Positions 1 through 10,934 of a stretch of 64,000 nt of DNA are shown here, piece by piece. A model generated the notes under the pieces. It did no database searches and had not been told where the DNA came from. It was given only the letters and a program-made list of their open reading frames with translations. Both the position numbers and the translations under genes were made by a program. Within the stretch, counting starts at the first letter, position 1. Every line of letters begins with the position of its first letter. Origin of the DNA: Brachybacterium avium (lineage in GTDB: Bacteria > Actinomycetota > Actinomycetes > Actinomycetales > Dermabacteraceae); assembly GCF_002216795.1 (NCBI RefSeq), contig NZ_CP022316.1, positions 1 to 64,000 of the forward strand. The letters run 5' to 3'.

Positions 1-679
1 GGAGGACGTCGCGGCGCTCGACGCCGATCCGCTGCGGTGCTTCCACCGTGAGACCTCCGCCGCGATGGTCGACGAGGTCGATGCGGCCAAGTCCGACGGC
101 GACACCCTTGGCGGCGTGGTCGAGGTGCTGGCCTACGGCGCACCGGTGGGGCTCGGCTCCCATATCCAGTGGGATCGCCGCCTGGACGGCCAGCTCGCCC
201 AGGCGATCATGTCGATCCAGGCGATGAAGGGGGTCGAGATCGGCGACGGCTTCGCCACCGCCGGTCGGCGCGGCTCTGCGGCCCATGACGAGATCCTCGC
301 CGTCGACGGATCTGCTGGCGGGACCTCGGGGACCTTCCCGCGCGTGTCCAATCGTGCCGGCGGCCTCGAGGGCGGCATCACCAATGGCCAGGTGATCCGG
401 GTGCGCGGCGCTCTGAAGCCGATCTCGACGGTGCCCCGCGCACTGCGCACCGTCGACGTCTCCACCGGCGAGCAGACCACCGCCAACCATCAGCGCTCCG
501 ACACCTGCGCCGTCGCCCCGGCCGCCGTGATCGCCGAGGCTGTCGTCGCACTGACACTGGCCGACGCCCTGCTGGAGAAGACCGGTGGAGATTCCGTGGC
601 CGAGATCCGAGCCCACCTGGAGGGGACCCAGGCTCTGCAGTCGGCACTGACCGACCGCCGTCCGGACCCCGCTCCATGA
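1..679 (+). CDS. aroC: Chorismate synthase, 3' part (5' end outside window)
   Basis: Chorismate synthase converts 5-enolpyruvylshikimate-3-phosphate to chorismate, the last shared step of aromatic amino acid synthesis, and needs reduced FMN. The reading frame is open from base 2, so the N-terminal part lies upstream of the window. Visible family features are the DADPLRC segment and the stretch [15 protein letters not shown] (around bases 68-115), followed by the [19 protein letters not shown] core and the [15 protein letters not shown] motif. It ends in an ATGA overlap with aroK, so the two are probably translationally coupled. Identification is secure; only the length is incomplete. Confidence 0.96.
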   Translation, partial: EDVAALDADPLRCFHRETSAAMVDEVDAAKSDGDTLGGVVEVLAYGAPVGLGSHIQWDRRLDGQLAQAIMSIQAMKGVEIGDGFATAGRRGSAAHDEILAVDGSAGGTSGTFPRVSNRAGGLEGGITNGQVIRVRGALKPISTVPRALRTVDVSTGEQTTANHQRSDTCAVAPAAVIAEAVVALTLADALLEKTGGDSVAEIRAHLEGTQALQSALTDRRPDPAP

Positions 680-1218
680 CCGGTCCCCTCGCCATCCTGA
701 TCGGCCCGATGGCAGCGGGGAAGACCAGCGTCGGTCGCGCCCTCGCCTCCCGGCTCGAGGTCCCCTTCGCGGACCTCGACGCCCTGATCGTCGAGGCCGA
801 CGGCCGTGCCATCCCCGAGATCTTCGCCGACGACGGCGAGGCGGCCTTCCGCGAGCTGGAGGCCACGACCCTGGCGCGAGCGCTGCAGGAGCATCCCGGG
901 GTGCTGTCCCTCGGCGGCGGCGCCCCCCTGCATCCCGACTCCCGGGAGCGGCTGCGGGGCGCGCCGGTGATCTGGCTGGACGTGGACGAGATCGTCGCCG
1001 CCCGGCGGATCGCGCACGGCGCGGGTCGCCCGATGCTGCAGGGCGAGGATCCGATGTCCCGCTGGCGCGAGCTGGCCGTGCAGCGCGGCCCCTGCTATCG
1101 CGAGCTGGCGGCGCTGCGGATCGACTCCGGCCACGGCACCCCCGCCCGCGTGGCCCGCTCCATCCTCCGCGCCCTGCACGACGACACCACGATCCCTCCC
1201 GAGAAGGAGACCTCATGA
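676..1218 (+). CDS. aroK: Shikimate kinase
   Basis: Phosphorylates shikimate at O3 with ATP. The 180-residue protein has the normal length of the family. The P-loop is GPMAAGKTS (residues 10-18). The shikimate-binding aspartates lie in FADLD (31-35), followed by FRELE (58-62) with the conserved Arg59 and the GGG motif at 80-82. GRP at 117-119 lies in the lid region. The start overlaps the aroC stop by four bases (ATGA) and the stop overlaps the aroB start in the same way, so it is the second gene of an aroC-aroK-aroB-aroD operon. Confidence 0.95.
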   Translation: MTGPLAILIGPMAAGKTSVGRALASRLEVPFADLDALIVEADGRAIPEIFADDGEAAFRELEATTLARALQEHPGVLSLGGGAPLHPDSRERLRGAPVIWLDVDEIVAARRIAHGAGRPMLQGEDPMSRWRELAVQRGPCYRELAALRIDSGHGTPARVARSILRALHDDTTIPPEKETS

Positions 1219-2297
1219 GCACGACGGTCATCCCTGTGACCACCCCGACCGGCGGCTACGACGTGCACGTCGGCCGCGGCCTGCTCGCCGACCTCACCAG
1301 CTTCCTGCCCGAGCGGGCGCGACGGATCGTCATCGTGCACCAACCGAGCCTGCGCGATGTCGCCGAGCAGGTGCGCGCCACGATCGCCGAGACCGGCCGG
1401 CAGGCCTTCGCCGCGGAGATCCCCGACGGGGAGGAGGCGAAGACCGCTCAGGTCGCCGGCTTCCTCTGGGGGGTGTGCGGGCAGGCCGAGATCGGCCGCA
1501 GCGATCTGGTGATCGGGCTCGGCGGCGGTGCCGCGACGGATCTGGCCGGTTTCGTCGCCGCGTCCTGGCTGCGCGGCATCGATGTCCTCCAGGTGCCCAC
1601 CACGGTCGCCGCCATGGTCGATGCGGCCGTGGGCGGCAAGACCGGCATCAACACCGCCGAGGGCAAGAACCTCGTCGGCGCCTTCCACCCCCCGGTGGCG
1701 GTGGTCGCCGACCTCGACGTGCTGGGCACCCTCGGCGCGCACGACATCGCCGCGGGCCTGGCCGAGGCGGTCAAGGCCGGCTTCATCGAGGACACCCGGA
1801 TCCTGGAGATCGTCGAGCAGGGCCCGGCTGCGGTCCTCGACGTGACCACGGGGGAGTTCCGCGAGGTCATCGAGCGGGCGGTCCGGGTCAAGGCCCGAGT
1901 GGTCTCGGCTGATCTGCGCGAGGCGGGGGAGCGCGAGATCCTCAACTACGGGCACACCCTCGCCCACGCCATCGAGCGCAACGAGCGCTACCAGTGGCGC
2001 CACGGCGCCGCGGTGAGCATCGGCATGATGTTCGCCGCCGAGATCTCCCACCTGGCCGGCAAGCTCTCCGAGGCCGAGGTCGACCGGCACCGCCGGATCC
2101 TCGTCTCGCTCGGCTTGCCCACCACCTACCGGGACCGGCAGTGGCCCAAGCTCGAGGACGCCATGAAGCGGGACAAGAAGACCCGCGCCGGGCTGCTGCG
2201 CTTCGTGGTGCTGGACCGGATCGGGAAGGTCTCGCGCATCGAGGGCCCCGACCCGGCGCTGCTGCTGTCCGCCTACGCCGCGATCACCGAGGAGTGA
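1215..2297 (+). CDS. aroB: 3-Dehydroquinate synthase
   Basis: Cyclises DAHP to 3-dehydroquinate using NAD+ and a divalent metal (second step of the shikimate pathway). The protein has 360 residues. The NAD-binding GLGGGAATDLAGFVA motif and the following VPTTVAAMVDAAVGGKTGIN segment are clear. The metal-ligand region LNYGHTLAHAIE is also present. It starts four bases inside aroK (ATGA) and is followed seven bases later by aroD, in line with one operon. Confidence 0.96.
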   Translation: MSTTVIPVTTPTGGYDVHVGRGLLADLTSFLPERARRIVIVHQPSLRDVAEQVRATIAETGRQAFAAEIPDGEEAKTAQVAGFLWGVCGQAEIGRSDLVIGLGGGAATDLAGFVAASWLRGIDVLQVPTTVAAMVDAAVGGKTGINTAEGKNLVGAFHPPVAVVADLDVLGTLGAHDIAAGLAEAVKAGFIEDTRILEIVEQGPAAVLDVTTGEFREVIERAVRVKARVVSADLREAGEREILNYGHTLAHAIERNERYQWRHGAAVSIGMMFAAEISHLAGKLSEAEVDRHRRILVSLGLPTTYRDRQWPKLEDAMKRDKKTRAGLLRFVVLDRIGKVSRIEGPDPALLLSAYAAITEE

Positions 2298-2304
2298 ACA
2301 TCTG

Positions 2305-3180
2305 ATGAGAGAGCATCCCCAGAACGAGACGCCCCGGGGCGAGGAGCCCACCCTCGAGCAGGGCACCGGGCAGCACGAGACCGATGTGCGTCGTCGCACC
2401 GCGACGGTGCGCGGCATCGAGCTGGGTCGGGCGCGGCCCGAGATCATCGTCCCGCTGGTCGGGGCCGATGAGGAGGACCTGCTCGCGCAGGCCGGCAGCG
2501 CGGCGAGCACCCGGGCCCGGATCATGGAGTGGCGGCTGGACCGCTTCCGACCGGATCTCGGGGACACCGGTGAGCACCGCGAGGCGGTGCTGGCCGTCCT
2601 GCCGGCGCTGCGTGCACAGCTCGGCCCGGACCGTGCCCTGCTGGTCACCTTCCGCACCGTCGCCGAAGGCGGTGCGCGACCCATCGCCGATGTGGACCTG
2701 GGGATCCTGCTGGATGCCCTGATCAGCGTCCGCCGGGCCGGCACGCAGTCCCCCGTCGACCTCGTGGACATCGAGACCTCCCGCGACGCGGGGACCGTCG
2801 CCCGGGTGATCTCCGCCGCCCATCGCCACGGCACCGTGGTCGTCGGGTCCTTCCACGACATGGAGACGACCCCGTCCGAGGCGGAGCTGGTCAAGATCCT
2901 GCGCGCCCAGCGTCGGCTCGGCGCTGATGTCCCGAAGATCGCCGTGACACCGCGCAGTGCGCGGGACGTGCTCACCCTGCTCTCGGCCAGCCTCACCGTC
3001 GCCGAGGACCTCTCGGGCCCGCATATCGCGATCAGCATGGGCCCGCTGGGAGCGAGCACCCGGGTCGCCGCCGAGACCTTCGGCAGCGCCGCGACCTTCG
3101 CGACGGTCGGTGAAGGCTCCGCCCCCGGTCAGCTGAGGGCCGAGGACGTGGCGGAGATGCTGGAGCTGCTGCGCCCCTGA
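2305..3180 (+). CDS. aroD: Type I 3-dehydroquinate dehydratase
   Basis: Removes water from 3-dehydroquinate to give 3-dehydroshikimate by a Schiff-base mechanism. Of 291 residues, the first 30 or so are a charged extension. The TIM-barrel core follows: EWRLD (75-79), DIETSRD in the middle, the proton-relay His184 in GSFHDM, the Schiff-base Lys211 in PKIAVTP, and ISMGPLGASTRVA near the C-terminus. All type I catalytic residues are visible. Many actinobacteria use the unrelated type II enzyme (aroQ) here, so the type I enzyme in this operon is worth noting. It is the last gene of the aro operon; a weak hairpin follows it. Confidence 0.9.
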   Translation: MREHPQNETPRGEEPTLEQGTGQHETDVRRRTATVRGIELGRARPEIIVPLVGADEEDLLAQAGSAASTRARIMEWRLDRFRPDLGDTGEHREAVLAVLPALRAQLGPDRALLVTFRTVAEGGARPIADVDLGILLDALISVRRAGTQSPVDLVDIETSRDAGTVARVISAAHRHGTVVVGSFHDMETTPSEAELVKILRAQRRLGADVPKIAVTPRSARDVLTLLSASLTVAEDLSGPHIAISMGPLGASTRVAAETFGSAATFATVGEGSAPGQLRAEDVAEMLELLRP

Positions 3181-3212
3181 AGTCGTCGCAGGAGCCCTGC
3201 CGAGGTCGCCGG

Positions 3213-3249
3213 GGTCCGGACGGGTCTCGGCGGCCCAGGGTCCCGGACC
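3213..3249. terminator. Weak hairpin between convergent aroD and TRIC gene
   Basis: Seven-base arms GGTCCGG (3213-3219) and CCGGACC (3243-3249) enclose a long GC-rich loop between two converging genes. There is no T-run. It may serve as a weak bidirectional terminator, but the stem is short. Confidence 0.35.
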
Positions 3250-3254
3250 GCGGT

Positions 3255-4175
3255 TCAGCTGTGGCCGGCCGACGTGCCCTCCTCGTCGTCGGAGCCCCTC
3301 GGCTCCTGACCCCGGCGGCCGTGCTCGGCGGTGCTGGGCAGCTCCTCGACCACCGGCTCGGCGAAGATCCTGTCCTCGTAGCCGGCAGCGTCGAGGTCAT
3401 CCGCCGCCGCGTCGTCGGCGAGATCGTCGCCGGTCGGATCGATCACCGGGATCGTGCCGGTCTCCAGGGCGACCCGTTCGCGCTCCTGCTTGCGGGTGCG
3501 TCGCACGAGCCGCTTCAGCTGTGGCGCGGACATGGTCACCTGCCACTCTGCGTGGGCGGGCAGCGTCCAGCGCCGCCATGCCGCGAGGCCCGCGAGGAGG
3601 GCGCCGACGGCCACCGCGATCAGCACCAGCGGCGAGGGGAGTCCGAGGGCCACGACGAGCCAGGTCAGGACCGCGGTCAGGAGCGCACCGGTGGCGTACA
3701 GCGGCCCACCGCCGAAGATCGCGGGGATACGGCCCACCAGCACGTCGCGGATGACACCGCCGCCGACCGCGCTGGTCACCCCGAGCAGGATCGCGGGCAG
3801 CACATCGAGCCCGTAGCCGAGGGACTTCGCGGTGCCGGTCGCGGCCCACAGGCCCATGGCGGCGATGTCCAGCACCGTCACCAGGTGCCGCCACCAGGCG
3901 CCTTCGGTCGCGACGAGGAACGAGAAGCCGGCGCCTGCGAGGGCGCAGGCCAGGTACCAGGGTCCGTCGAACGCCGCCGGCACCCCGATACCGAGGATGA
4001 GGTCGCGCACGAGGCCGCCGCCGAGCCCGGCGGAGATGCCGATGACCGCGAAGCCGACCGCGTCGAAGTTCAGCCGGGAGGCCAGCGCACCGGCGGCGAC
4101 ACCCATCACGAACACGCCCAGCAGGTCCATGACGCGCAGCACGTCGTTGGTGATCAGCAGCTCGAGAGGGCCCAC
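3255..4175 (-). CDS. TRIC/UPF0126 family membrane protein (putative cation channel)
   Basis: A member of the trimeric intracellular cation channel (YadS/UPF0126) family of integral membrane proteins. Six or seven hydrophobic helices fill the first ~205 residues. The two pseudo-symmetric halves each carry a glycine-rich motif ending in RD (GLGGGLVRDLILG and AVGGGVIRDVLVG). A charged, acidic cytoplasmic tail of about 100 residues follows, longer than in minimal family members. The GTG at 4175 is chosen because TACCGT (4187-4182 on the minus strand) ends six bases before it, the leaderless pattern used repeatedly in this window. Upstream ATG 4199 and GTG 4202 are alternatives. It is divergent from coaE and convergent with aroD. 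Confidence 0.85.
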   Translation of the reverse strand: MGPLELLITNDVLRVMDLLGVFVMGVAAGALASRLNFDAVGFAVIGISAGLGGGLVRDLILGIGVPAAFDGPWYLACALAGAGFSFLVATEGAWWRHLVTVLDIAAMGLWAATGTAKSLGYGLDVLPAILLGVTSAVGGGVIRDVLVGRIPAIFGGGPLYATGALLTAVLTWLVVALGLPSPLVLIAVAVGALLAGLAAWRRWTLPAHAEWQVTMSAPQLKRLVRRTRKQERERVALETGTIPVIDPTGDDLADDAAADDLDAAGYEDRIFAEPVVEELPSTAEHGRRGQEPRGSDDEEGTSAGHS

Positions 4176-4181
4176 CCCAAT

Positions 4182-4187
4182 ACGGTA
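4182..4187 (-). promoter_or_regulatory. -10 box of a leaderless promoter for the TRIC gene
   Basis: Minus-strand TACCGT ends six bases before GTG 4175. The expected transcription start therefore coincides with the start codon. Confidence 0.55.
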
Positions 4188-4237
4188 CGACCCCGCCATC
4201 ACCAGCGGGAACAGTCGCGTGATGGCGCTTACGGCCG

Positions 4238-4243
4238 TAGCAT
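4238..4243 (+). promoter_or_regulatory. -10 box of a leaderless promoter for coaE
   Basis: TAGCAT is followed by exactly six bases and then ATG 4250. No ribosome binding site precedes the gene. Confidence 0.6.
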
Positions 4244-4249
4244 CGCCTC

Positions 4250-4885
4250 ATGCCTGCTCTCACCTGTCCGCCGCGCCTCGGTCTCACCGGCGGCATCGGC
4301 TCGGGAAAGTCCACCGTCGCCGAGATCTGGCGCCGCGCCGGGCACCGGGTGATCGATCTGGACGCCCATTCCCGCCGGGTGCTGGATGTTCCTGGGGACG
4401 GGGTCGAGGAGGCGGTCGCCCGCTTCGGTGAGGAGTTCCGCAACCCTGAGGGCACCATCGACCGCGCGGCGCTGGCGCTTCTGGTGTTCGCGGACGCGAC
4501 GGCCCGCGCGGCGCTCGAGCGCATCGTCCTTGCCCGGGTCGACGTCGCGGTCGCTCGGGAGGAGGAGGCGGCGGCGCAGGCGGGGGAGCGGGTGATCATC
4601 CACGACAGCCCGCTGCTGCTCGAGCAGGAGCAGGAGAGCGGCTACCGCTCGGTCATCGCCGTGCTCGCCCGGCGCGAGGACCGCATCACCCGGGTGATCC
4701 GGGATCGTGGCAAGGATCGCGCCTATGTCGAGTCGATCATGGCCGTGCAGGTCACCGATCTCGAGCGGATCCGCCGTGCCGACCGTCTGGTGCTGAACAC
4801 CGGCGACCGGGAGACGCTCACCGCCCGCGCGCTGCGGGCCCTCGAGGCGGTGCTCGCCGACCTCGAGGATTCCGCCCTGCGCTGA
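4250..4885 (+). CDS. coaE: Dephospho-CoA kinase
   Basis: Phosphorylates the 3'-hydroxyl of dephospho-CoA in the last step of coenzyme A synthesis. The protein has 211 residues. The P-loop is TGGIGSGKST (residues 13-22), followed by the VIDLDAHSRRV segment and the lid region. The DSPLLLEQ segment and a C-terminal motif ending in RADRLVLNTGD are also typical. The long C-terminal GrpB extension of some actinobacterial CoaE proteins is absent. The start follows a -10-like box by six bases, so the mRNA is probably leaderless. uvrB begins 51 bases downstream under its own promoter. Confidence 0.94.
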   Translation: MPALTCPPRLGLTGGIGSGKSTVAEIWRRAGHRVIDLDAHSRRVLDVPGDGVEEAVARFGEEFRNPEGTIDRAALALLVFADATARAALERIVLARVDVAVAREEEAAAQAGERVIIHDSPLLLEQEQESGYRSVIAVLARREDRITRVIRDRGKDRAYVESIMAVQVTDLERIRRADRLVLNTGDRETLTARALRALEAVLADLEDSALR

Positions 4886-4924
4886 GGGCGTCCTGCGGCT
4901 GTGTCGCCCGTGGGCCGCGGGTCG

Positions 4925-4930
4925 TAGGCT
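4925..4930 (+). promoter_or_regulatory. -10 box of a leaderless promoter for uvrB
   Basis: TAGGCT lies six bases upstream of ATG 4937 and no Shine-Dalgarno sequence is present. No SOS box is visible here, unlike at uvrA. Confidence 0.6.
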
Positions 4931-4936
4931 CGGGGC

Positions 4937-7042
<2,106 letters not shown>

Positions 7043-7063
7043 GCGGCGGGGCTCCGCAGAGAT

Positions 7064-7090
7064 CTGCGCGGGCCGCAGCGGCCCGCGCAG
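7064..7090. terminator. Bidirectional hairpin between uvrB and the ABC transporter
   Basis: A perfect 12-base stem, CTGCGCGGGCCG (7064-7075) with CGGCCCGCGCAG (7079-7090) and loop CAG, lies between two converging genes. There is no U-tract. Confidence 0.7.
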
Positions 7091-7107
7091 CACTCAGATG
7101 AGGGGCG

Positions 7108-7829
<722 letters not shown>

Positions 7830-7833
<4 letters not shown>

Positions 7834-8501
7834 GCCTGGAGCTCCAGCCGCTTCTCGGTCAGGCGCAGCACGCCCGACAGGGTCAGTGTGATCAACAGGT
7901 AGCAGACGGCCACGGCCGTATAGATCTCCACCGCGTTGAAGTGGTTCGAGGCGATGGTGCGGGCCTGGAACAGCAGCTCGGGCACGAGTATCACCGACAG
8001 CAGGGAGGTGTCCTTGATGCTGATGATGAACTGGTTGCCCAGGGGTGGGATCATCCGCTTGAACGCCTGCGGCCAGATCACCTTGCGCATGGTGACGTGG
8101 TGGCTCATCCCGAGGGACCGGCCCGCCTCCATCTGTCCCTTGTCGATGGACTGGACGGCGCCGCGGACGATCTCGGCGATGTAGGCGCCGGAGTTCACGC
8201 CGATCACGATGATGCCCGCGAGCACGGACGGCAGCGTGTACTGGATGATCAGGGGCAGTGCGAAGAACAACCAGATCGCCTGCACCAGCAGGGGAGTGCC
8301 GCGCACCACCTCGATGTAGGCGGTGGCGATCCAGTTGACCAGCGTGAACCGGCTGAGCCGCGCGAGTCCGAAGATCGCACCCAGCACGAATCCGATCACC
8401 AGTCCGACGACCGAGATCAGCAGCGTGAACAGCATGCCCACGCCGAGCTGGGGCAGGAAATCGAGGACCCCGGCCCAGTTGAAGTTCAGCAGGGTCCTCA
8501 T
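7830..8501 (-). CDS. Polar amino acid ABC transporter, permease
   Basis: Membrane subunit of the importer, of the HEQRo/GlnP permease family. The 223 residues contain about five hydrophobic helices and the EAA loop ([20 protein letters not shown]) that docks on the ATPase. The start ATG 8501 has the purine-rich AAAGGTGAG upstream; a GTG 14 codons earlier at 8543 lies inside the upstream hairpin and is less likely. A single permease suggests a homodimer. It overlaps the ATPase gene by four bases. Confidence 0.92.
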
Positions 8502-8521
8502 GCGGCACTCACCTTTGCCTT

Positions 8522-8546
8522 CGGGTGGGCCGGGACGGCCCACCCG
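8522..8546 (-). terminator. Intercistronic hairpin between binding protein and permease genes
   Basis: A perfect 10-base stem (CGGGTGGGCC with GGCCCACCCG, 5-base loop) sits between the binding-protein stop and the permease ribosome binding site. There is no U-tract. Such stem-loops usually stabilise the upstream message or attenuate readthrough, giving more binding protein than membrane complex. Confidence 0.6.
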
Positions 8547-8573
8547 TTCATGTGCAGGTTCATCTGTTGAGGA

Positions 8574-9395
8574 TCAGCCGACCTGGGACTCGGCCAGCTG
8601 GTCCAGCCATTCCGGCTCGCTGCCGAACCAGTCCTGGTAGATCTCGGCGTAGGTGCCGTCCTCGATCATGTCGGCGAGCGCCTCGTTCATCGCCGTGAGC
8701 AGCTCCTCGTTGCCCTGCGAGACGGCGAGGCCGTAGTCCTGCGCCTCGAGCAGCTCACCGACGATCTTCAGGCTGTCACCGCCGGTGGTCTGGATGTAGT
8801 ACTCCACGTTCGGGGCGTCGTACAGCACTGCGTCCGAACCGCCGCCCTCGACCGACAGGTATGCCTGGTCGAGCTGCTCGTAGGTGTTCGGCGTCGCACC
8901 GTCGATGTTGTTCTCGATGTAGTCGGCGCTGGTGGATCCGAGCCGGGTGGCGATGGTCAGACCCTCGAGGTCGTCCACGCTGGTGATGCTGGTGTCATCG
9001 ACGGGGACGCCGATGCGCAGGCCCGACTTGTAGTACGGGCTGGTGAAGTCCACGACCTCGGCACGTTCGTCGGTGATCGTGATGCCGGCGATCGCGATGT
9101 CGAAGGTCCCGGTCTGCAGGCCGGGGATGATCCCGTCGAAGTTGGTGGTCTCGAGATCGATCTCGAAGCCGGCCCGGTCTGCGATCTCGTTGACGATATC
9201 GATGTCGAAGCCGACGTACTCACCGTCCTCCTTGAACTCGAACGGGACGAACGAGGTGTCGGTGGCGACGACGTAGGTGTCCTTCAGACCGTCGCTGCTC
9301 TCGTCGGCCGAGCCGCCGCAGGCCGCCAGAGTGCCTGCTAGCAGAAGTGTCGTCGACACCGCGGCAATGGTCTTGAATCGCTTGATCAGGTTCAC
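8574..9395 (-). CDS. Polar amino acid ABC transporter, substrate-binding lipoprotein
   Basis: Extracytoplasmic receptor of the importer, family 3 solute-binding protein (SBP_bac_3). The 273-residue protein begins with a lipoprotein signal: positive N-terminus, hydrophobic stretch, and lipobox LAAC with Cys26. Acidic and serine-rich residues follow. The mature part shows the family signatures VATDTSFVPFEFKEDGEYVG, FDIDIVNEIADRAG, DIAIAGITITDERAE and the C-terminal MIEDGTYAEIYQDWFG. The GTG at 9395 is preceded by AGGAAGG six bases away. It is the first gene of the operon and should be the most abundant product, given the hairpin behind it. Confidence 0.93.
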   Translation of the reverse strand: MNLIKRFKTIAAVSTTLLLAGTLAACGGSADESSDGLKDTYVVATDTSFVPFEFKEDGEYVGFDIDIVNEIADRAGFEIDLETTNFDGIIPGLQTGTFDIAIAGITITDERAEVVDFTSPYYKSGLRIGVPVDDTSITSVDDLEGLTIATRLGSTSADYIENNIDGATPNTYEQLDQAYLSVEGGGSDAVLYDAPNVEYYIQTTGGDSLKIVGELLEAQDYGLAVSQGNEELLTAMNEALADMIEDGTYAEIYQDWFGSEPEWLDQLAESQVG

Positions 9396-9572
9396 GGAGA
9401 GCCTTCCTGGGGAGCCAGTTTCGTATCCGGAGTCGTCATTGAAACGCGAGATAATGAAATGCGCGCTCTCTTGACGTTATGGTGCGCGGTCGGGGGAGTC
9501 AATTATTCGACGCATTTCCCCGGAAGTGTTCTCCAACCGTGATGTGGCGGGGTTTCGTACGAGGATGAGCAC
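9396..9572 (-). promoter_or_regulatory. Promoter region of the amino acid ABC operon with tandem repeats
   Basis: This region is less GC-rich than its surroundings. On the plus strand ATTGAAACGCG (9438-9448) and AATGAAATGCG (9453-9463) form an imperfect direct repeat with a 15-base period. On the minus strand the same stretch contains TTATCT, a plausible -10 box. The tandem repeat may be an operator for a nutrient regulator; that role is inference. Confidence 0.4.
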
Positions 9573-9734
9573 GTGCGCCGCGCTCTCGACGCAGTGGCAT
9601 TCCTGCCCCTGATCTCCCCGCTGGTCGCCGCAGTGCTGGGATGGCTGGTCCTCGGTGAGACCCTCACCCCGTTCCAGGGCACTGGAATCGCTCTGGCCCT
9701 GCTCGCGGTGTCCTGCGCCCAGAGGACCCCGCCC
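9573..9734 (+). pseudogene. Remnant of an EamA-family (DMT) transporter, C-terminal end only
   Basis: The frame from 9573 encodes LPLISPLVAAVLGWLVLGET followed by LTPFQGTGIALALLAV, which matches the last two transmembrane helices of EamA/DMT-superfamily exporters. Nothing upstream codes for the other helices: a stop lies in frame at 9540 and the flanking translation looks non-coding. After about residue 53 the frame drifts into proline- and arginine-rich sequence without family resemblance. It is best read as the decayed 3' end of a lost gene. A short independent membrane peptide cannot be excluded. Confidence 0.5.
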
Positions 9735-9857
9735 CGGTCCGGTTCGCACTCACCACCCCTGCCGGCACCTCGTCATGACCCTGCGGTGAGCGCAGTGACG
9801 GCGCCCGGCTCCGGCTGCAGTGCCGCCCCGGGTCGCCCGGGGGCCTCGAGCCCCGGC

Positions 9858-10304
9858 TCATGCCGGTTCGCGCTCCCACGATTCGATACTTCCGGGAACG
9901 ACCATGAAGAGCGGATGAGGCTCGGGACCACCGAGGGCGTGCTCGCGCTGCCAGCGCTCGGGGCTGCGGTGCTCGAGCTTTGCGAGCAGATGCCTCCATT
10001 CGAGGGCGAGCTGCCCGTCGGTGACAGGGATCTGCACAGTCCCCTCTCCGTGGGCGGGGGAGCAGTCGATCCTCGAGCGATCGAAGCGGTAGCCGCGCGC
10101 CGTGGCCTCTTCGGCCAGGGCGGCGAGATAGGCGCCGACGGCGTCGAGCGGATCGTCCTGCGCGCGGAAGCGCTCGAGCTGGGGGTGGGCGCGATAGCCC
10201 TTCGTGCGCCCGGCGAGCACCGCCTGGGCCAGCAGGGACTCCCGCCAGCAGCCCGTCAGGCCCTGGCGATCGAGGTGGCGGGGATGCAGTGACCACAGGC
10301 GCAT
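9858..10304 (-). CDS. Pyrimidine dimer DNA glycosylase family protein
   Basis: A 148-residue protein of the Pyr_excise family, related to T4 endonuclease V and thought to act on UV-damaged DNA. The N-terminus MRLWSLHPRHLDRQGLTGCW, the LLAQAVLAGRTKGYRAHPQL segment and the RGYRFDRSRI motif are typical of bacterial members. ATG 10304 is chosen because family proteins begin with this motif; a Met six codons upstream is a weaker alternative. CACGAT ends six bases before ATG 10304, so a leaderless message is possible. Catalytic activity was not tested and the family contains poorly characterised members. Confidence 0.75.
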   Translation of the reverse strand: MRLWSLHPRHLDRQGLTGCWRESLLAQAVLAGRTKGYRAHPQLERFRAQDDPLDAVGAYLAALAEEATARGYRFDRSRIDCSPAHGEGTVQIPVTDGQLALEWRHLLAKLEHRSPERWQREHALGGPEPHPLFMVVPGSIESWEREPA

Positions 10305-10454
10305 CCGCCCATCGTGCCGCATGACCGGTCACCGCACGGCACGGTGCCGGCAGAGGTCACCCCGGAGCGCGACGATCGTCGGTGGGCGGCGGGGGTGCGG
10401 CTCGATAGCGTGGGCCCCGACCGCCCGTCGCACCACCCCTCGAGGAGCGCCCAG

Positions 10455-10934
10455 GTGTCCCACACCCCCCAGTCCCGGATCGTCCCGCGCACCACCCGCG
10501 TCATCCTCTCAACAGGGCTCGGGATGATCCCGCTCCATCGCCTGCCGTACGCAGCGCGGGCCGTCTACGTCGTGCTGCCTGCCGCCGCCGGCGCCGGATT
10601 CGTCCTCGCCGTCCTGCGTCGGGTGCCGTCCCGGCCCGCGGAGGAGGGATCCGCCCCGGAGGCCCCTCGCCGCAGGAGGCGCCGACAGGTCACCCGGGCC
10701 GCGCTCCCGATCGTGGTCGCAGGGCTCACCGCTGGTGCCGGCGCCGCGAGCATCGCGATCGATCGCGGTATCGAGGACTCGCTGCGACGGCGCGGCGTGC
10801 TCGCGCCTCGGGTGGCGATGGGCCTCGCCTCTGGGGCGCTCTCGCTCGCGATGGACGTGCTGTCGGATCGCGGTGAGAGCACCGAGCCTGCCCAGGAGGG
10901 GGCGGGGGCTACTTCTCCGCCGAGCGCTCGCTGA
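10455..10934 (+). CDS. Hypothetical membrane protein
   Basis: A 159-residue protein that I do not recognise. A hydrophobic segment lies near residues 32-50 (AVYVVLPAAAGAGFVLAVL). An arginine-rich linker follows (RRRRRRQ), then a second glycine/alanine-rich hydrophobic stretch near 85-105. A third weaker one (VAMGLASGALSLAMDVL) follows before a hydrophilic tail. GTG 10455 is preferred over ATG 10314 because GAGGAG lies seven bases upstream and because the earlier codons look non-coding. Its 3' end overlaps the converging polymerase gene by 26 bases. No function can be assigned. Confidence 0.55.
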   Translation: MSHTPQSRIVPRTTRVILSTGLGMIPLHRLPYAARAVYVVLPAAAGAGFVLAVLRRVPSRPAEEGSAPEAPRRRRRRQVTRAALPIVVAGLTAGAGAASIAIDRGIEDSLRRRGVLAPRVAMGLASGALSLAMDVLSDRGESTEPAQEGAGATSPPSAR

